From contig NZ_QLLK01000010.1 of assembly GCF_003259505.1 (NCBI RefSeq), positions 1-64,000 of the forward strand: a DNA stretch of 64,000 nucleotides. Direction: 5' to 3'. The stretch's first letter is position 1. The number at the start of each line of letters is the position of its first letter. Below the pieces are notes generated by a model. That model was not told the DNA's origin and ran no database searches. It was given only the letters and a program-made list of their open reading frames with translations. Position numbers and translations under genes: made by a program. The stretch comes from Algoriphagus yeomjeoni. GTDB lineage: Bacteria; Bacteroidota; Bacteroidia; Cytophagales; Cyclobacteriaceae. This document shows, in pieces, positions 36,995 to 45,358 of the stretch.

Positions 36995-38635
36995 TTATTT
37001 GGATTGGTTGGGTTTTGATTCTGCATTGATGGACTCCAGGTAGTGGATTAGCTCCTCACTTAAATCAGGGATATTCCCGATATTTTGGACAGTTCCATCC
37101 TTGTCCACCACCATGAAGGTTGGGAAGTAGCGGATGTTGTAATACTCCATAAAAGGATGAGGTGGCCCAGGAGCATTGAGGTTTAGACTTTCTTCGGTGG
37201 AATAGTTGCCTGATTCAATGTTGTTGTTCCATCTTTCCGGAAGTCTATCATGAGATATGTACACAAATTCAATGTCTTCATCTTCGGTAAAGTACTGTTC
37301 GGTTGGCTTAATGAGCGATTGATATGCATTGGAGGAAAACTGACAACCGGGAAGCCAGAAGCTAATAAGTAGCGTTTTACCCTGAAGTGAGTTGAGCGAG
37401 ATTTCATTGCCTTGTCGATCAACCAGCGGGATCTCAGAAATCGTCTGGCCTATGCCTTGGGCCGAATAAAGCCTGTTGATCTCCTCCTTTACCCAAGGCG
37501 TTTGAATCTGATCCAATGCCAATTCAAATTGCCTGTTGCTATTCTTAAACAGACGGTAATTTTTAATGATGTAGATGGCATAGACCTGGTCATGGACTTC
37601 CTGCGGCAGGTGACCCAAAAGATGCCGGAAGGGCTCTTTGGAAAGTGCCGACTCAATGGCAAGTTTCTGGTAGATATACTCAGGAAAATAAGCAGAGTGC
37701 TTTGCTGCTGCAGGTATAGGAATATTTTTGCCCAGGATCTTTTCCTGAAAGAATTCCCGATGGGAACTGTCTTCCATGTAATAGGTGCTGAATTTGAAAA
37801 CCTGGTCAAAATGCAGTCTGCCTATCAGGTCAGCCCGGAGGATTTCAAGGAAATCTTCCCCTACTTTTCCCTGATAGAAATCCAGGATATCAAATCCCGG
37901 ATGGGAACTGATGTCCATGGAGAATATATTTTCCAAATGGCTTAAGCCAACCGGCCCGGGACTGACAAACTCCATTTTCCTACGAATGGAAGACTGCTGA
38001 TTTTTTATATTGAGAATAGAAAGGGAATCTTCCGTGCTATAGCCCCAGTAATCTGAATCCCCTGTAAACATGGTAGGATTCTGATCGTAGCGGTAATTTT
38101 CATAGGCATTGGCGAGTTCGTATTGAACCCTAAATTTCTCCGCAGCAGGACCGGAGAAAAGCATACGGGCATTAACAAAATCCAATCTGATACGAACGCT
38201 GTCACCCGGCTCGACCAGGAATCTATCCAAATAGGTAAACTTATTGAACCTGAGACTGAGTCTGCCATAGCCACTGATGGGTTTGGATTCCCATTGTCCC
38301 CGCATCGTAGCCCTGGAACCATCGTACATGGTGCCTTGACTTAGTTCAAGTTGGGCTACCTCAGGAAGCGGAAGATCATTCTCATTGAGGTAGGGATCCC
38401 AAAGCTGGAATAGCAGGGAATCAACAGACTCGATTCTCTTGGTTTCCACATAGACCACCACCGGGGCAGCTTCCCCCAAAGAGGCAGAAGAGCGAAAGCT
38501 CTCCTGCCCTGGGAATCCAGACTGATAAACCAAATCCTTGTCTGGGGGTGAATCCGCACCTTTACTTTGTGCTGTGAGTGTGCTTCCGTATAGGCATAGC
38601 GATGCCAGGAAGCATGTGAATAGATGTTTTTTCAT
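36995..38635 (-). CDS. TlpA-like exported thioredoxin-fold protein with a CxxS site
   Basis: The 546-residue protein has a signal peptide (TLTAQ at about residue 23), a long N-terminal domain of unknown fold (beta then helical, residues 40-400) and a C-terminal thioredoxin-like domain from about 405 (VDRQGNEISLNSLQGKTLLI). The active site is Cys431-Gln-Phe-Ser434, so the second cysteine of the usual CxxC is missing and only a single thiol remains. The cis-proline strand YNIRYFPTFMVV is intact. Monothiol versions act in isomerase- or mixed-disulfide-type reactions, or only bind. It is the first gene of an operon with susC and susD. The role with these is inferred. Confidence 0.8.
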   Translation of the reverse strand: MKKHLFTCFLASLCLYGSTLTAQSKGADSPPDKDLVYQSGFPGQESFRSSASLGEAAPVVVYVETKRIESVDSLLFQLWDPYLNENDLPLPEVAQLELSQGTMYDGSRATMRGQWESKPISGYGRLSLRFNKFTYLDRFLVEPGDSVRIRLDFVNARMLFSGPAAEKFRVQYELANAYENYRYDQNPTMFTGDSDYWGYSTEDSLSILNIKNQQSSIRRKMEFVSPGPVGLSHLENIFSMDISSHPGFDILDFYQGKVGEDFLEILRADLIGRLHFDQVFKFSTYYMEDSSHREFFQEKILGKNIPIPAAAKHSAYFPEYIYQKLAIESALSKEPFRHLLGHLPQEVHDQVYAIYIIKNYRLFKNSNRQFELALDQIQTPWVKEEINRLYSAQGIGQTISEIPLVDRQGNEISLNSLQGKTLLISFWLPGCQFSSNAYQSLIKPTEQYFTEDEDIEFVYISHDRLPERWNNNIESGNYSTEESLNLNAPGPPHPFMEYYNIRYFPTFMVVDKDGTVQNIGNIPDLSEELIHYLESINAESKPNQSK

Positions 38636-38653
38636 GCTTTTACGATTTTAAGC

Positions 38654-38880
38654 TGGAAGACCGGAGACGGGAGACGGAAGCTTGTCTCGCTAAGCGGATT
38701 CGAAGCGGGTTAGCTCCTTTACGCAAGGATGGAAGTGGGAAGTCAGAAAGCTCAAGGATGAAAGCTGAAAGTAGATCTTCAAACTCTTGACTTTAGCTTC
38801 TTGGCTCTAACTTCTTAACTCTTGGCTCTAACCTCTTGATACCTGCTACTAGCTACTTGTTACTTATCACAAGACATAGT
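38654..38880. repeat. Purine-rich and pyrimidine-rich intergenic repeats
   Basis: Upstream of the tlpA-like gene there is a purine-run with repeated GGAGACGG/GGGAGACGG words (38665-38680) and further on a pyrimidine run in which a 21-base unit is repeated in tandem (CTTGGCTCTAACTTCTTAACT at 38800-38820, then a diverged copy at 38821-38841). The two halves are partly complementary. Similar low-complexity stretches are common between genes in this group. I see no coding capacity. Confidence 0.5.
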
Positions 38881-39035
38881 TTTTCCACCTTAGCCTAAAT
38901 GGCCAACCAGCAATAAATAAATACTAAGAAATGTGTCAGCTCTACCAGCTATTCTAAGCTTGCTGACGTGAGTGTGTAGTAACCGATCTGCTCAGGGATG
39001 TGCACCTCCCCTTTCACGGTCTGAAAAATGAATCC
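38881..39035. other. Intergenic region between repeats and a small ORF
   Basis: The remaining part of the 400-base gap upstream of the tlpA-like gene shows no ORF or RNA that I recognise. The promoter of the tlpA-susC-susD operon probably lies near 38640-38660 or within the repeats. Confidence 0.3.
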
Positions 39036-39248
39036 TCAGATCGGATTCTTGGGCTTCAGGGGATACAGGCGATCTGATGCGATGATGCCCTGTACCTCTG
39101 GAAGGACGTAATAGGTATTCTCTCCAATACTGAGCCGGGGAGAACAAACTGACCCGCTTACCCTCAGAGCATACCCTTCCACCCTGTGGATCTTACAGGA
39201 TACTGTCTGCAACAGAAAAGGAAGTAAATCAATCATGCTCGTTTTCAT
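39036..39248 (-). CDS. 70-residue hypothetical protein
   Basis: ATG at 39248, stop at 39036-39038. The protein is of mixed composition with three basic patches and two Cys (SCKIHRVEGYALRVSGSVCS), and has no signal peptide, membrane segment or named motif. Its codon use looks normal, and it lies directly after a folded element (39293-39378) that could be its leader. It may be real but no family is recognised. Confidence 0.4.
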   Translation of the reverse strand: MKTSMIDLLPFLLQTVSCKIHRVEGYALRVSGSVCSPRLSIGENTYYVLPEVQGIIASDRLYPLKPKNPI

Positions 39249-39292
39249 TAGAAATGAAAAATGGTAAAACGAGTCTTTGAAGATTGAGGGGA

Positions 39293-39378
39293 AGCTATGA
39301 CGGGGCTCCTATCAACCGCATCGCAGGGTTCCGACACCTCATGAAACGGAATATCGATAGGTGCCCACAGTCATAGCT
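39293..39378. promoter_or_regulatory. Folded inverted-repeat element, possible leader RNA
   Basis: The outer arms AGCTATGACGGGGCTCCTATC (39293-39313) and 39356-39378 pair with one mismatch and two unpaired bases; an inner stem TTCCG/CGGAA (39329-39333 with 39347-39351) fits between them. On the minus strand it ends 45 bases upstream of the start of the 70-residue ORF. It could be a leader RNA, a terminator-like structure, or the edge of a mobile element. No known riboswitch consensus is recognised. Confidence 0.45.
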
Positions 39379-39594
39379 ATGCAAATATAGCATAACAAGA
39401 CTATGAGCAGTTACCTACCGTCTCGTTCATGATAACAAAGGTCGGAATTTGCGATCGAGACTCTTTAATAATTGCTCTTTTAATACTCCAAGAAATTGAT
39501 TCTTAGAATTATGATGATCTAAATTTCTAAAAATAAAATTTATCAATCAAGAAAAAGTTTACTTTTTACAGTAAACTTTTTTATCCCTTCGGGG
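39379..39594. other. AT-rich promoter region with a 12-bp inverted repeat
   Basis: This region precedes the plus-strand gene at 39595. A perfect 12-bp inverted repeat (AAAAAGTTTACT at 39552-39563, complement at 39570-39581, spacer TTTTAC) ends 13 bases before the ATG. It may be an operator for the HTH-like protein encoded next, or a terminator of an upstream transcript (it is followed by T). Confidence 0.45.
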
Positions 39595-40167
39595 ATGGGA
39601 AATAGTAACGAATTAACTCATCAACAGAAAAAAGAAAGATTATTGGAATTAATCGATCTTACTGGATTTACTTTCTTAGGATTTGAAGTGTTTCTCAAAT
39701 ACAAGAGCGAAGGGAAATATATGAGTGCGATAAAAAGTGGTAATAAAATAGTTTCCAAATTTCTACCTAAAAAAATTGAAGATGCTTTTGGCTTTGAAGA
39801 AGGAACATTTTTCGATTTAACTAAAGAATTTGATCAAGAAAAGATACAAGGGCCTATTAAGAAATTTTTAAAGAATCATTCCAAAGCAGATATTTCAAAA
39901 TATTTAGCCACTGAAAAAGAACATGTAATGGTCATAAAGAGACTGATAAAGGAAGATTTCTTTAATACCAAAAGAACTTCTCAGGAAATTCTTCAAAAAT
40001 TTGAGGAATTAGGATACTTCTATACCAGTAATGACCTGTCTTATAAGTTAGTAAACTTAGCCAAAGTAAAGATGCTCCAGGTAGAAAAATCTATCAAAAC
40101 TCTTAAAAGTGGGGAAGAAGGTGATAGGCCTATAAACCATTATTGGGTGAAGAAGGAAAGGGAATAG
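39595..40167 (+). CDS. Hypothetical protein with a possible N-terminal HTH
   Basis: The 190-residue protein is Lys- and Glu-rich and has no signal peptide. Residues 12-75 (LLELIDLTGFTFLGFEVF, ... KKIEDAFGFEEGTFFDLTKEF) are reminiscent of an XRE-like helix-turn-helix fold, but the match is weak. The rest is helical with no known motif (STYR-like words absent). It begins the defence-like island and lies 13 bases after a perfect inverted repeat that could be its operator. AT content is higher than in the tra region. The function is unknown. Confidence 0.55.
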   Translation: MGNSNELTHQQKKERLLELIDLTGFTFLGFEVFLKYKSEGKYMSAIKSGNKIVSKFLPKKIEDAFGFEEGTFFDLTKEFDQEKIQGPIKKFLKNHSKADISKYLATEKEHVMVIKRLIKEDFFNTKRTSQEILQKFEELGYFYTSNDLSYKLVNLAKVKMLQVEKSIKTLKSGEEGDRPINHYWVKKERE

Positions 40168-40329
40168 GTATTAGTTCTTTATATCACGTGATTGGATAAA
40201 TCGGGGAAATATTTTGGCACAAAACTGTATTTTAACCATTAAAAAGAAAATAATATTGGTAACTCAAATGAGTGCTTATGAACTTTAATCAAACACCTTT
40301 TTCAAAGATTTTTCCTATTTTTAAATAAA

Positions 40330-40656
40330 ATGACTCTTCAAGAATTAATTGATCTCAAAGTAAGGTTTGAACCTTACTTAAATGATGGTGACTACACTTT
40401 TATTGGACCTAATGACTTAAATCTATTGTCTGGGTTTATTGCCAATGTAAATTTTCTCGCCCCTGCAAACTTTTTTGCAACCACATTCGGCAATTCCCTT
40501 AGAAACCAAGATGCAGTATTGATGGCTCTTTCACAACTTCAATCCCATACTCAATTTCGAATATTTGTGGTTCTTGGCGACATGGAAAAATCAGGAGTTT
40601 TAATACACTCTACAATTGAAGAATATTGTAACCGCAATAAGATCGAATTCCTATGA
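40330..40656 (+). CDS. Hypothetical protein paired with an AlbA_2-type protein
   Basis: The 108-residue soluble protein opens with TLQELIDLKVRFEPYLNDGDY and has a helical C-terminal half ending in HSTIEEYCNRNKIEFL. No family is recognised. It overlaps the next gene by 4 bases (ATGA), so the two products probably act together, for instance as a regulatory or effector partner. Codon use and AT-richness match its neighbour and the rest of the island. Confidence 0.55.
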   Translation: MTLQELIDLKVRFEPYLNDGDYTFIGPNDLNLLSGFIANVNFLAPANFFATTFGNSLRNQDAVLMALSQLQSHTQFRIFVVLGDMEKSGVLIHSTIEEYCNRNKIEFL

Positions 40657-41675
40657 ATTATTCTCAAATCTATTTTCAAAAAGACCTTGATGTTCTTACT
40701 GCTGAAGACTTAATCTATTTTTTCAGCACACCACAGAAGGAAACTCAATTCCTAGAATTTAAGAGCTCAAGAGAGCGGAATCCAAACAAGGTTTTCTCTA
40801 ACACACTAAAGCCTGGAATTTGTTCTTTTTTGAATTCAGAAGGGGGTATCTTAATCTATGGAGCTCCAAAAGAGAACAAGAAAAATCCAGACAATCCATT
40901 TCAAGGCGAGATAGAGCCATACGAAAATGGATTTCTCGGCGAACACGATACTATTATCCGTAAAATATCCGGAGGTATTGTTCCTATGCCTGTTGGTGTC
41001 CGATTAAAAGAGGTGGAATTCCCTGACGGATTTGTAGGTGTTTTTGAGATTCAGCAAAGCCAAACAAAGCCTCATCAAACGGACAATGTTTACCAAATTA
41101 GAATCGATGGGCAAAAAACACCTGCTCCGCATTATTTAATTGAAGCAATGATGAAAAGAATTACATTTCCCGATATAAAAGCTTATTTAAAGATTGATAG
41201 TGCTATTCATCAAAAGGAAAACACCTTTATTTTTTTCAATGTTTATTTAATTAATTTTTCGCCATTCCAAAATGGAAAAAAAATAAGAATTAGAATAGGT
41301 GTGGCAGGAAGCGTATTTCTTTTAAAAGCCCCCGAATTCGATATAAAAAAGAGGAGAAAATCATTAGATTTCGAAGAATTTCAAACAGTAACACTAGGTG
41401 AACCAATTCAAATTTCTCACCAGATGATAACTAGTTTAAGGGCTCTCCAAGAGGAACCGAAAATTGAAATTATAATAACTTTTCATGGTGAAAATATCCC
41501 AGCTAGATTAACATCTTACATTTTAGACGCTTCAAATCTAATGAATGCTGAATCCCTTTCTCAAAAAAGCAGTCTTAAACTGGAGGTGAATAATATGTTT
41601 TTCTCAGATTATCAAAATTCTATTGGTGTTTCTCATGAAGAAGCCTTGAAAAAATCTCTCGGAATTGATTTCTAA
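40653..41675 (+). CDS. AlbA_2 (Schlafen-like) domain protein
   Basis: The 340-residue protein carries an N-terminal AlbA_2-type domain (about residues 20-150): ETQFLEFKSSRERNPNKVFS, then ICSFLNSEGGILIYG and a YENGFLGEHDTIIRKI segment. In the family this fold binds nucleic acids and in Schlafen proteins and some bacterial defence proteins it is an RNase. The C-terminal half (about 165-340) is beta-rich and unrecognised. It is coupled to the 108-residue protein and converges with the DUF3883 gene. A defence role is likely by context only. Confidence 0.65.
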   Translation: MNYSQIYFQKDLDVLTAEDLIYFFSTPQKETQFLEFKSSRERNPNKVFSNTLKPGICSFLNSEGGILIYGAPKENKKNPDNPFQGEIEPYENGFLGEHDTIIRKISGGIVPMPVGVRLKEVEFPDGFVGVFEIQQSQTKPHQTDNVYQIRIDGQKTPAPHYLIEAMMKRITFPDIKAYLKIDSAIHQKENTFIFFNVYLINFSPFQNGKKIRIRIGVAGSVFLLKAPEFDIKKRRKSLDFEEFQTVTLGEPIQISHQMITSLRALQEEPKIEIIITFHGENIPARLTSYILDASNLMNAESLSQKSSLKLEVNNMFFSDYQNSIGVSHEEALKKSLGIDF

Positions 41676-41842
41676 AAAATCAATACAAGGGGAGCGTTCC
41701 AAGAAATTTAAAAACTGCTGGAATATAATTGAGAAAAAGCAACCTACGAGAGCCTAATAAGATAGTTTAAGAGATCTGTTCCACCCCGCATTTCCATATA
41801 GGGTTAGGTCGATTGAGGGTGTAATCTGAACTTTACTCATAT

Positions 41843-43300
41843 TCAATTTCGTTTCTTTAAGTAGACCTTAAATGTTGTCGGCCTCATTAATACTTCTTCT
41901 TCCAACGCACTTATGACAAAGAAGTCTGCTGTATTGGTTTCTTCATCGTAGTTGTAAAGCCTGTAAATGAAATACGACTCTTGGTTCTGTTCGGCAAATG
42001 TCTTTTCATTGATTGTATAATCGAAAGGTGTCAGACTTTTACCCGATGTTGTCTTAACCTCAATGTATTTTGGTTTCCGCTTTTCGTCAAAAGAGAGAAT
42101 ATCATAGCCCTTTCCATCTTTCACAATTTCTACTTGTTCGGATAAATCCTTATAACCAATATTCTTTAGGCGCTGGATTTCATATTGTTTGACAAGTGAT
42201 TCACCTGCATCACCGATTTCCTTTTTGTCAATGGACTCTTGAATAAAGTCTTTTTCAACTCCACCGAAACTTGGACTGTATTCCGGTAAAATTAAATGTC
42301 CATTTTTCGGAGGTTCTTGAGGTCTTAAAAAATTTGAGAAAATTTCTTCAGGTTGTGAATCACCCCAAGCTAAATTGATCAGCTTGTCGTAAACATGTAG
42401 GTGTTCGGAAATAAATGAAGCTGTTAAGTTTAACAAGGTATCCCAATCGTGGCTTTCTAATTCAGCAGCTGGAATAGATTGCCATCGTAGTTCCTTTGGA
42501 ATGTTCTTGTCAACAATGTCTTTTTGCTTAGCACTTAAATGGGAATTCTTTTCGAAGTAATAATCTAGCTTGTAAACCAGTTCCTTATTTTTGCCATCAG
42601 CACCAATAGTGAAGAAAATGTCCTTATTATCGTCTCCTTTACGATAAATTCTAGCCCAAGTGTAGGGTTTGAAACGAGCAACACGAACTTTGCCATTTGG
42701 TGTGTCTTCCCAACCCTTCTGACTCCACATTCGCCAATTAAAAGTATCTAAGCCAGGAATTGACTTGGCTAAGTGATTAGACCAATATTGGGTTTTTGTA
42801 CCGAGCGAGTTCATGATGTAATTCTTGGCGGCCACATGCTCTGTGTCGTCTTTGTCATAAACTCTATCTCTCCAATCTGCTAAGAAGTCAATTTCTGATT
42901 CTGTGAAAAAACTAAGCTCATGAACTATCTTTTCATCGGCTAATTCTGCAAAGGCCTTGTAGTTTTCTGGTTTCTGCCAAAAGCGCTTACATTCCTCAAT
43001 CTGCGTGAAGCCGTAAAGTTCTTGACTGAGTCTAGAGGCTTTACCGATTTCTAGCTCTTCACACAGATTGTAAAATCCGTAACCGTGATCATTCTTTTGT
43101 TTGTAAATTGCAATAGAGCTGATTAATGGTCTACCATGTTCATGCTCAAAAGCCGAAATCTCGCCAAGCGTTTTACTTAGAATCTGTCGTTGTGACTCCA
43201 AATCCAAGTCCAACCCCAGTATTTGGCCAATTGCTTCATAATAGATTGGCTGTCCTTTAACGCATTGGTCAATTAAAAACTTCCTGACTTCCTGATTCAT
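41843..43300 (-). CDS. DUF3883 domain protein (nuclease-like C-terminus)
   Basis: The 485-residue protein is the last gene of the DUF4062 / AlbA_2 / DUF3883 unit. Its C-terminal domain (about residues 355-480) contains GDAGESLVKQYEIQRLKNIG, KGYDILSFDEKRKPKYIEVK and YTINEKTFAEQNQESYFIYR, the DUF3883 pattern: Asp then Glu-x-Lys suggests a PD-(D/E)XK-type nuclease fold. The N-terminal part (about 1-120) is helical (YEAIGQILGLDLDLESQ), possibly winged-helix. The start overlaps the end of the AlbA_2 ATPase gene by 4 bases. DUF3883 proteins are common in restriction/defence loci; the target here is unknown. Confidence 0.75.
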   Translation of the reverse strand: MNQEVRKFLIDQCVKGQPIYYEAIGQILGLDLDLESQRQILSKTLGEISAFEHEHGRPLISSIAIYKQKNDHGYGFYNLCEELEIGKASRLSQELYGFTQIEECKRFWQKPENYKAFAELADEKIVHELSFFTESEIDFLADWRDRVYDKDDTEHVAAKNYIMNSLGTKTQYWSNHLAKSIPGLDTFNWRMWSQKGWEDTPNGKVRVARFKPYTWARIYRKGDDNKDIFFTIGADGKNKELVYKLDYYFEKNSHLSAKQKDIVDKNIPKELRWQSIPAAELESHDWDTLLNLTASFISEHLHVYDKLINLAWGDSQPEEIFSNFLRPQEPPKNGHLILPEYSPSFGGVEKDFIQESIDKKEIGDAGESLVKQYEIQRLKNIGYKDLSEQVEIVKDGKGYDILSFDEKRKPKYIEVKTTSGKSLTPFDYTINEKTFAEQNQESYFIYRLYNYDEETNTADFFVISALEEEVLMRPTTFKVYLKKRN

Positions 43301-44793
43301 GAGCGTATGATTTTTTTCATTTTTTCAGTAATGAAGTACCCGCCAGTTTGAGCTGCAGATCCTTTAAACTCAATAAACCCGGCTTCACGTAACTGTTCTA
43401 CATATCTTTCCATAGTTCTTTCGCTACCTAGTTTGGTAGTTTCTTTGTAATCAGGTATTCTTTTACCTTCATTGTTAACTATGGCTTGAAGAAGAACGGA
43501 AAGTTTACCTTTTGTAGCTTTCGTAGCTCCGTCAATAGCTCCGTCAATAGCTCCGTCAATAGCTCCGTCAAGTTTAGAATTGAGAGAATCGTCAAAAGCT
43601 CCGTCATGTGCTCCGTCAGTAGCTCCGCCAAGTTTCACATTAAGAGGAAAAGCGAGCTTTACACTTGTTTCTGTAGTAGTCCATTTAGGTACTTTAAGCC
43701 CGGCAGCTTTACAGGCATTCATAATCTTTATAGTACCTCTGCCAATCTTCTCTATGTAGCCTCTTAAAAATACCATGTGGGCTATGTCAGGGTTTACCGG
43801 AAGCGATAAGTGACTCTTTTTAAGCTCTGCCGCTTTCAATGGGGATTTACCTGAATTGAAGACTTCAATTCTGTCGCTGTAAATGATAACAGCCATAGAG
43901 GCTGAGGGAAAACTGTAATCCCGATGCACCAAGGCATTCATCACGGCTTCACGTAATGCCGACATTGGCACCACATAATCATCCTGCCGCTCCCATTCCT
44001 TTTCACTGAATTTTCTGGTAGTTCGTAAATGCTTCTCGAAGAAGTCCTGAACGTTCAAGATGTTCTTAAAAAGATTACCATCCAGAATTTTATCATCCAC
44101 AAACTCATCAGCCGTTTTTCCTTTTTCGAGAAATGCTACTCGAACACGCGTTTGGGGAATAAACCGAGCAGGATTCTTAGCAAAAAGTACCACGGCTGCA
44201 TTGGTAAAATGTCCATTTTGAAAAAGGCCGAAATGGCTTAGGAAGTCAATCGGATTCTTTTTGCTTTCATCCAATTTACTTTCATTGATGGATCGGTCAA
44301 TTGTCTTTTGGATTTCGTTAATATCCAGATCTTCCAATTCCACACCCAATGCCATCTGGCGCTCCCAGTGCAATTCGTCTATCTGACGATTGTGGATCAA
44401 GTCTGAAATCTCTTGTGACGTGGCTTTAACGGTGCTTTGCCCTCTGCGGAAATAGATACTTCCGTCAAAAATGTAGGGTTGCTTCGAGCCAGCCCATACT
44501 TTTAGCAATAAGACTTGCTTGCCACCCACTTGCTCTACAGAAACCATTACCGGTGCTTCCGGAATGATGGTCGTGTTCAGATATTGGTTAAGTTCCTTTT
44601 CCCAATTTTCAGCATCAGTAATGCCGATCACTTTTTTATCGTCAGAAATCCCTATAACCACCTGACCACCTTCATGGTTGAGAAAGCCACAAATGCTTTT
44701 GCCTATAGCATCTTTGCGAACAACCTGTTTAAACTCAAGCTGATCGCTCTCCCCTTGTTTCAGGAGGCTTTTTATGAGTTGTTCGCTATTCAT
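43297..44793 (-). CDS. AlbA_2 plus ATPase-like DNA-binding protein
   Basis: The 498-residue protein has an N-terminal AlbA_2 domain (about 5-130, SDQLEFKQVVRKDAIGKSIC, FLNHEGGQVVIGI), a middle HATPase_c_4-like region (ALREAVMNALVHRDYSFPSA, DRIEVFNSGKSP) and a C-terminal winged-helix part with a Thr/Gly/Asp-rich linker between them. The linker (about 398-430) encodes a GAID-type tandem repeat (see 43525-43632). Such proteins are often annotated as transcriptional regulators, and many lie in defence islands. It overlaps the DUF4062 gene by 8 bases and the DUF3883 gene by 4, which marks a tight operon. Confidence 0.8.
   Translation of the reverse strand: MNSEQLIKSLLKQGESDQLEFKQVVRKDAIGKSICGFLNHEGGQVVIGISDDKKVIGITDAENWEKELNQYLNTTIIPEAPVMVSVEQVGGKQVLLLKVWAGSKQPYIFDGSIYFRRGQSTVKATSQEISDLIHNRQIDELHWERQMALGVELEDLDINEIQKTIDRSINESKLDESKKNPIDFLSHFGLFQNGHFTNAAVVLFAKNPARFIPQTRVRVAFLEKGKTADEFVDDKILDGNLFKNILNVQDFFEKHLRTTRKFSEKEWERQDDYVVPMSALREAVMNALVHRDYSFPSASMAVIIYSDRIEVFNSGKSPLKAAELKKSHLSLPVNPDIAHMVFLRGYIEKIGRGTIKIMNACKAAGLKVPKWTTTETSVKLAFPLNVKLGGATDGAHDGAFDDSLNSKLDGAIDGAIDGAIDGATKATKGKLSVLLQAIVNNEGKRIPDYKETTKLGSERTMERYVEQLREAGFIEFKGSAAQTGGYFITEKMKKIIRS
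43525..43632. repeat. Seven copies of a 12-base in-frame tandem repeat
   Basis: AGCTCCGTCAAT is repeated four times without interruption at 43525-43572 (the last ends AAG). After a short diverged stretch there are three more variants at 43597-43632. On the minus strand it encodes a repeated Asp-Gly-Ala-Ile/Thr/His block. Units are a multiple of 3, so a change of copy number would lengthen or shorten the linker without a frameshift. Confidence 0.85.
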
Positions 44794-45358
44794 TGTTATT
44801 CAATTTATTCAATTCATTCATGCGTCTGCCCATATTGCTGAACTGGGTCTTTAGAAAATCATATGTCTCAGGTGTTTTAAAAAAGGGATGAGCCCAATGC
44901 GATCTCCTTTTGTCAGAGTCCAAGTGATTTTGAATGGCCTCATTGTACATGTCAATCACTTTGATACTATCTAAAACTGATGTACGCTGAATTTCAAAAC
45001 CCTTTCGATTTCCTTCGGTATCAAACATGAATTGTTTCATTAATTGCCGAGTGTACTCGATGTAATGGTGTGAAATAAACCATCTTGGCTTATCAAGCTC
45101 TATGGCCTTTGAAAACTCCTTATGAGTAATGCCTGAGCCATATCTGGGAAAAATGATACCGAGAAACAAGTCACAATCTTCTACTGCTTGCAAGCAAGCT
45201 TCCTCATTAGAAACTCCGATTGGCACATAAACCGTCCCATTTTTTGACATCACCACTTCATAGCCATATCCTTTTAAAATGGCATGTATCTGATCCAAAT
45301 CACTTTCTGAACCATATACCGTAGAAGACACCATTATTTTTAGTTGTGCTTCAGGCAT
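44786..45358 (-). CDS. DUF4062 domain protein
   Basis: The 190-residue protein is the first gene of a three-gene unit. The DUF4062 domain is almost the whole protein: KIMVSSTVYGSESDLDQIHA at the start, then YVPIGVSNEEACLQAVEDCD, LFLGIIFPRYGSGITHKEFS and a helical end. The domain has a Rossmann-like fold, related in shape to nucleotide-sensing TIR/SLOG domains, and occurs in bacterial defence contexts. It overlaps the AlbA_2 ATPase gene by 8 bases. Together, a sensor-like DUF4062, an AlbA_2-ATPase and a DUF3883 nuclease-like protein could form a defence system; that is an inference. Confidence 0.8.
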   Translation of the reverse strand: MPEAQLKIMVSSTVYGSESDLDQIHAILKGYGYEVVMSKNGTVYVPIGVSNEEACLQAVEDCDLFLGIIFPRYGSGITHKEFSKAIELDKPRWFISHHYIEYTRQLMKQFMFDTEGNRKGFEIQRTSVLDSIKVIDMYNEAIQNHLDSDKRRSHWAHPFFKTPETYDFLKTQFSNMGRRMNELNKLNNNE

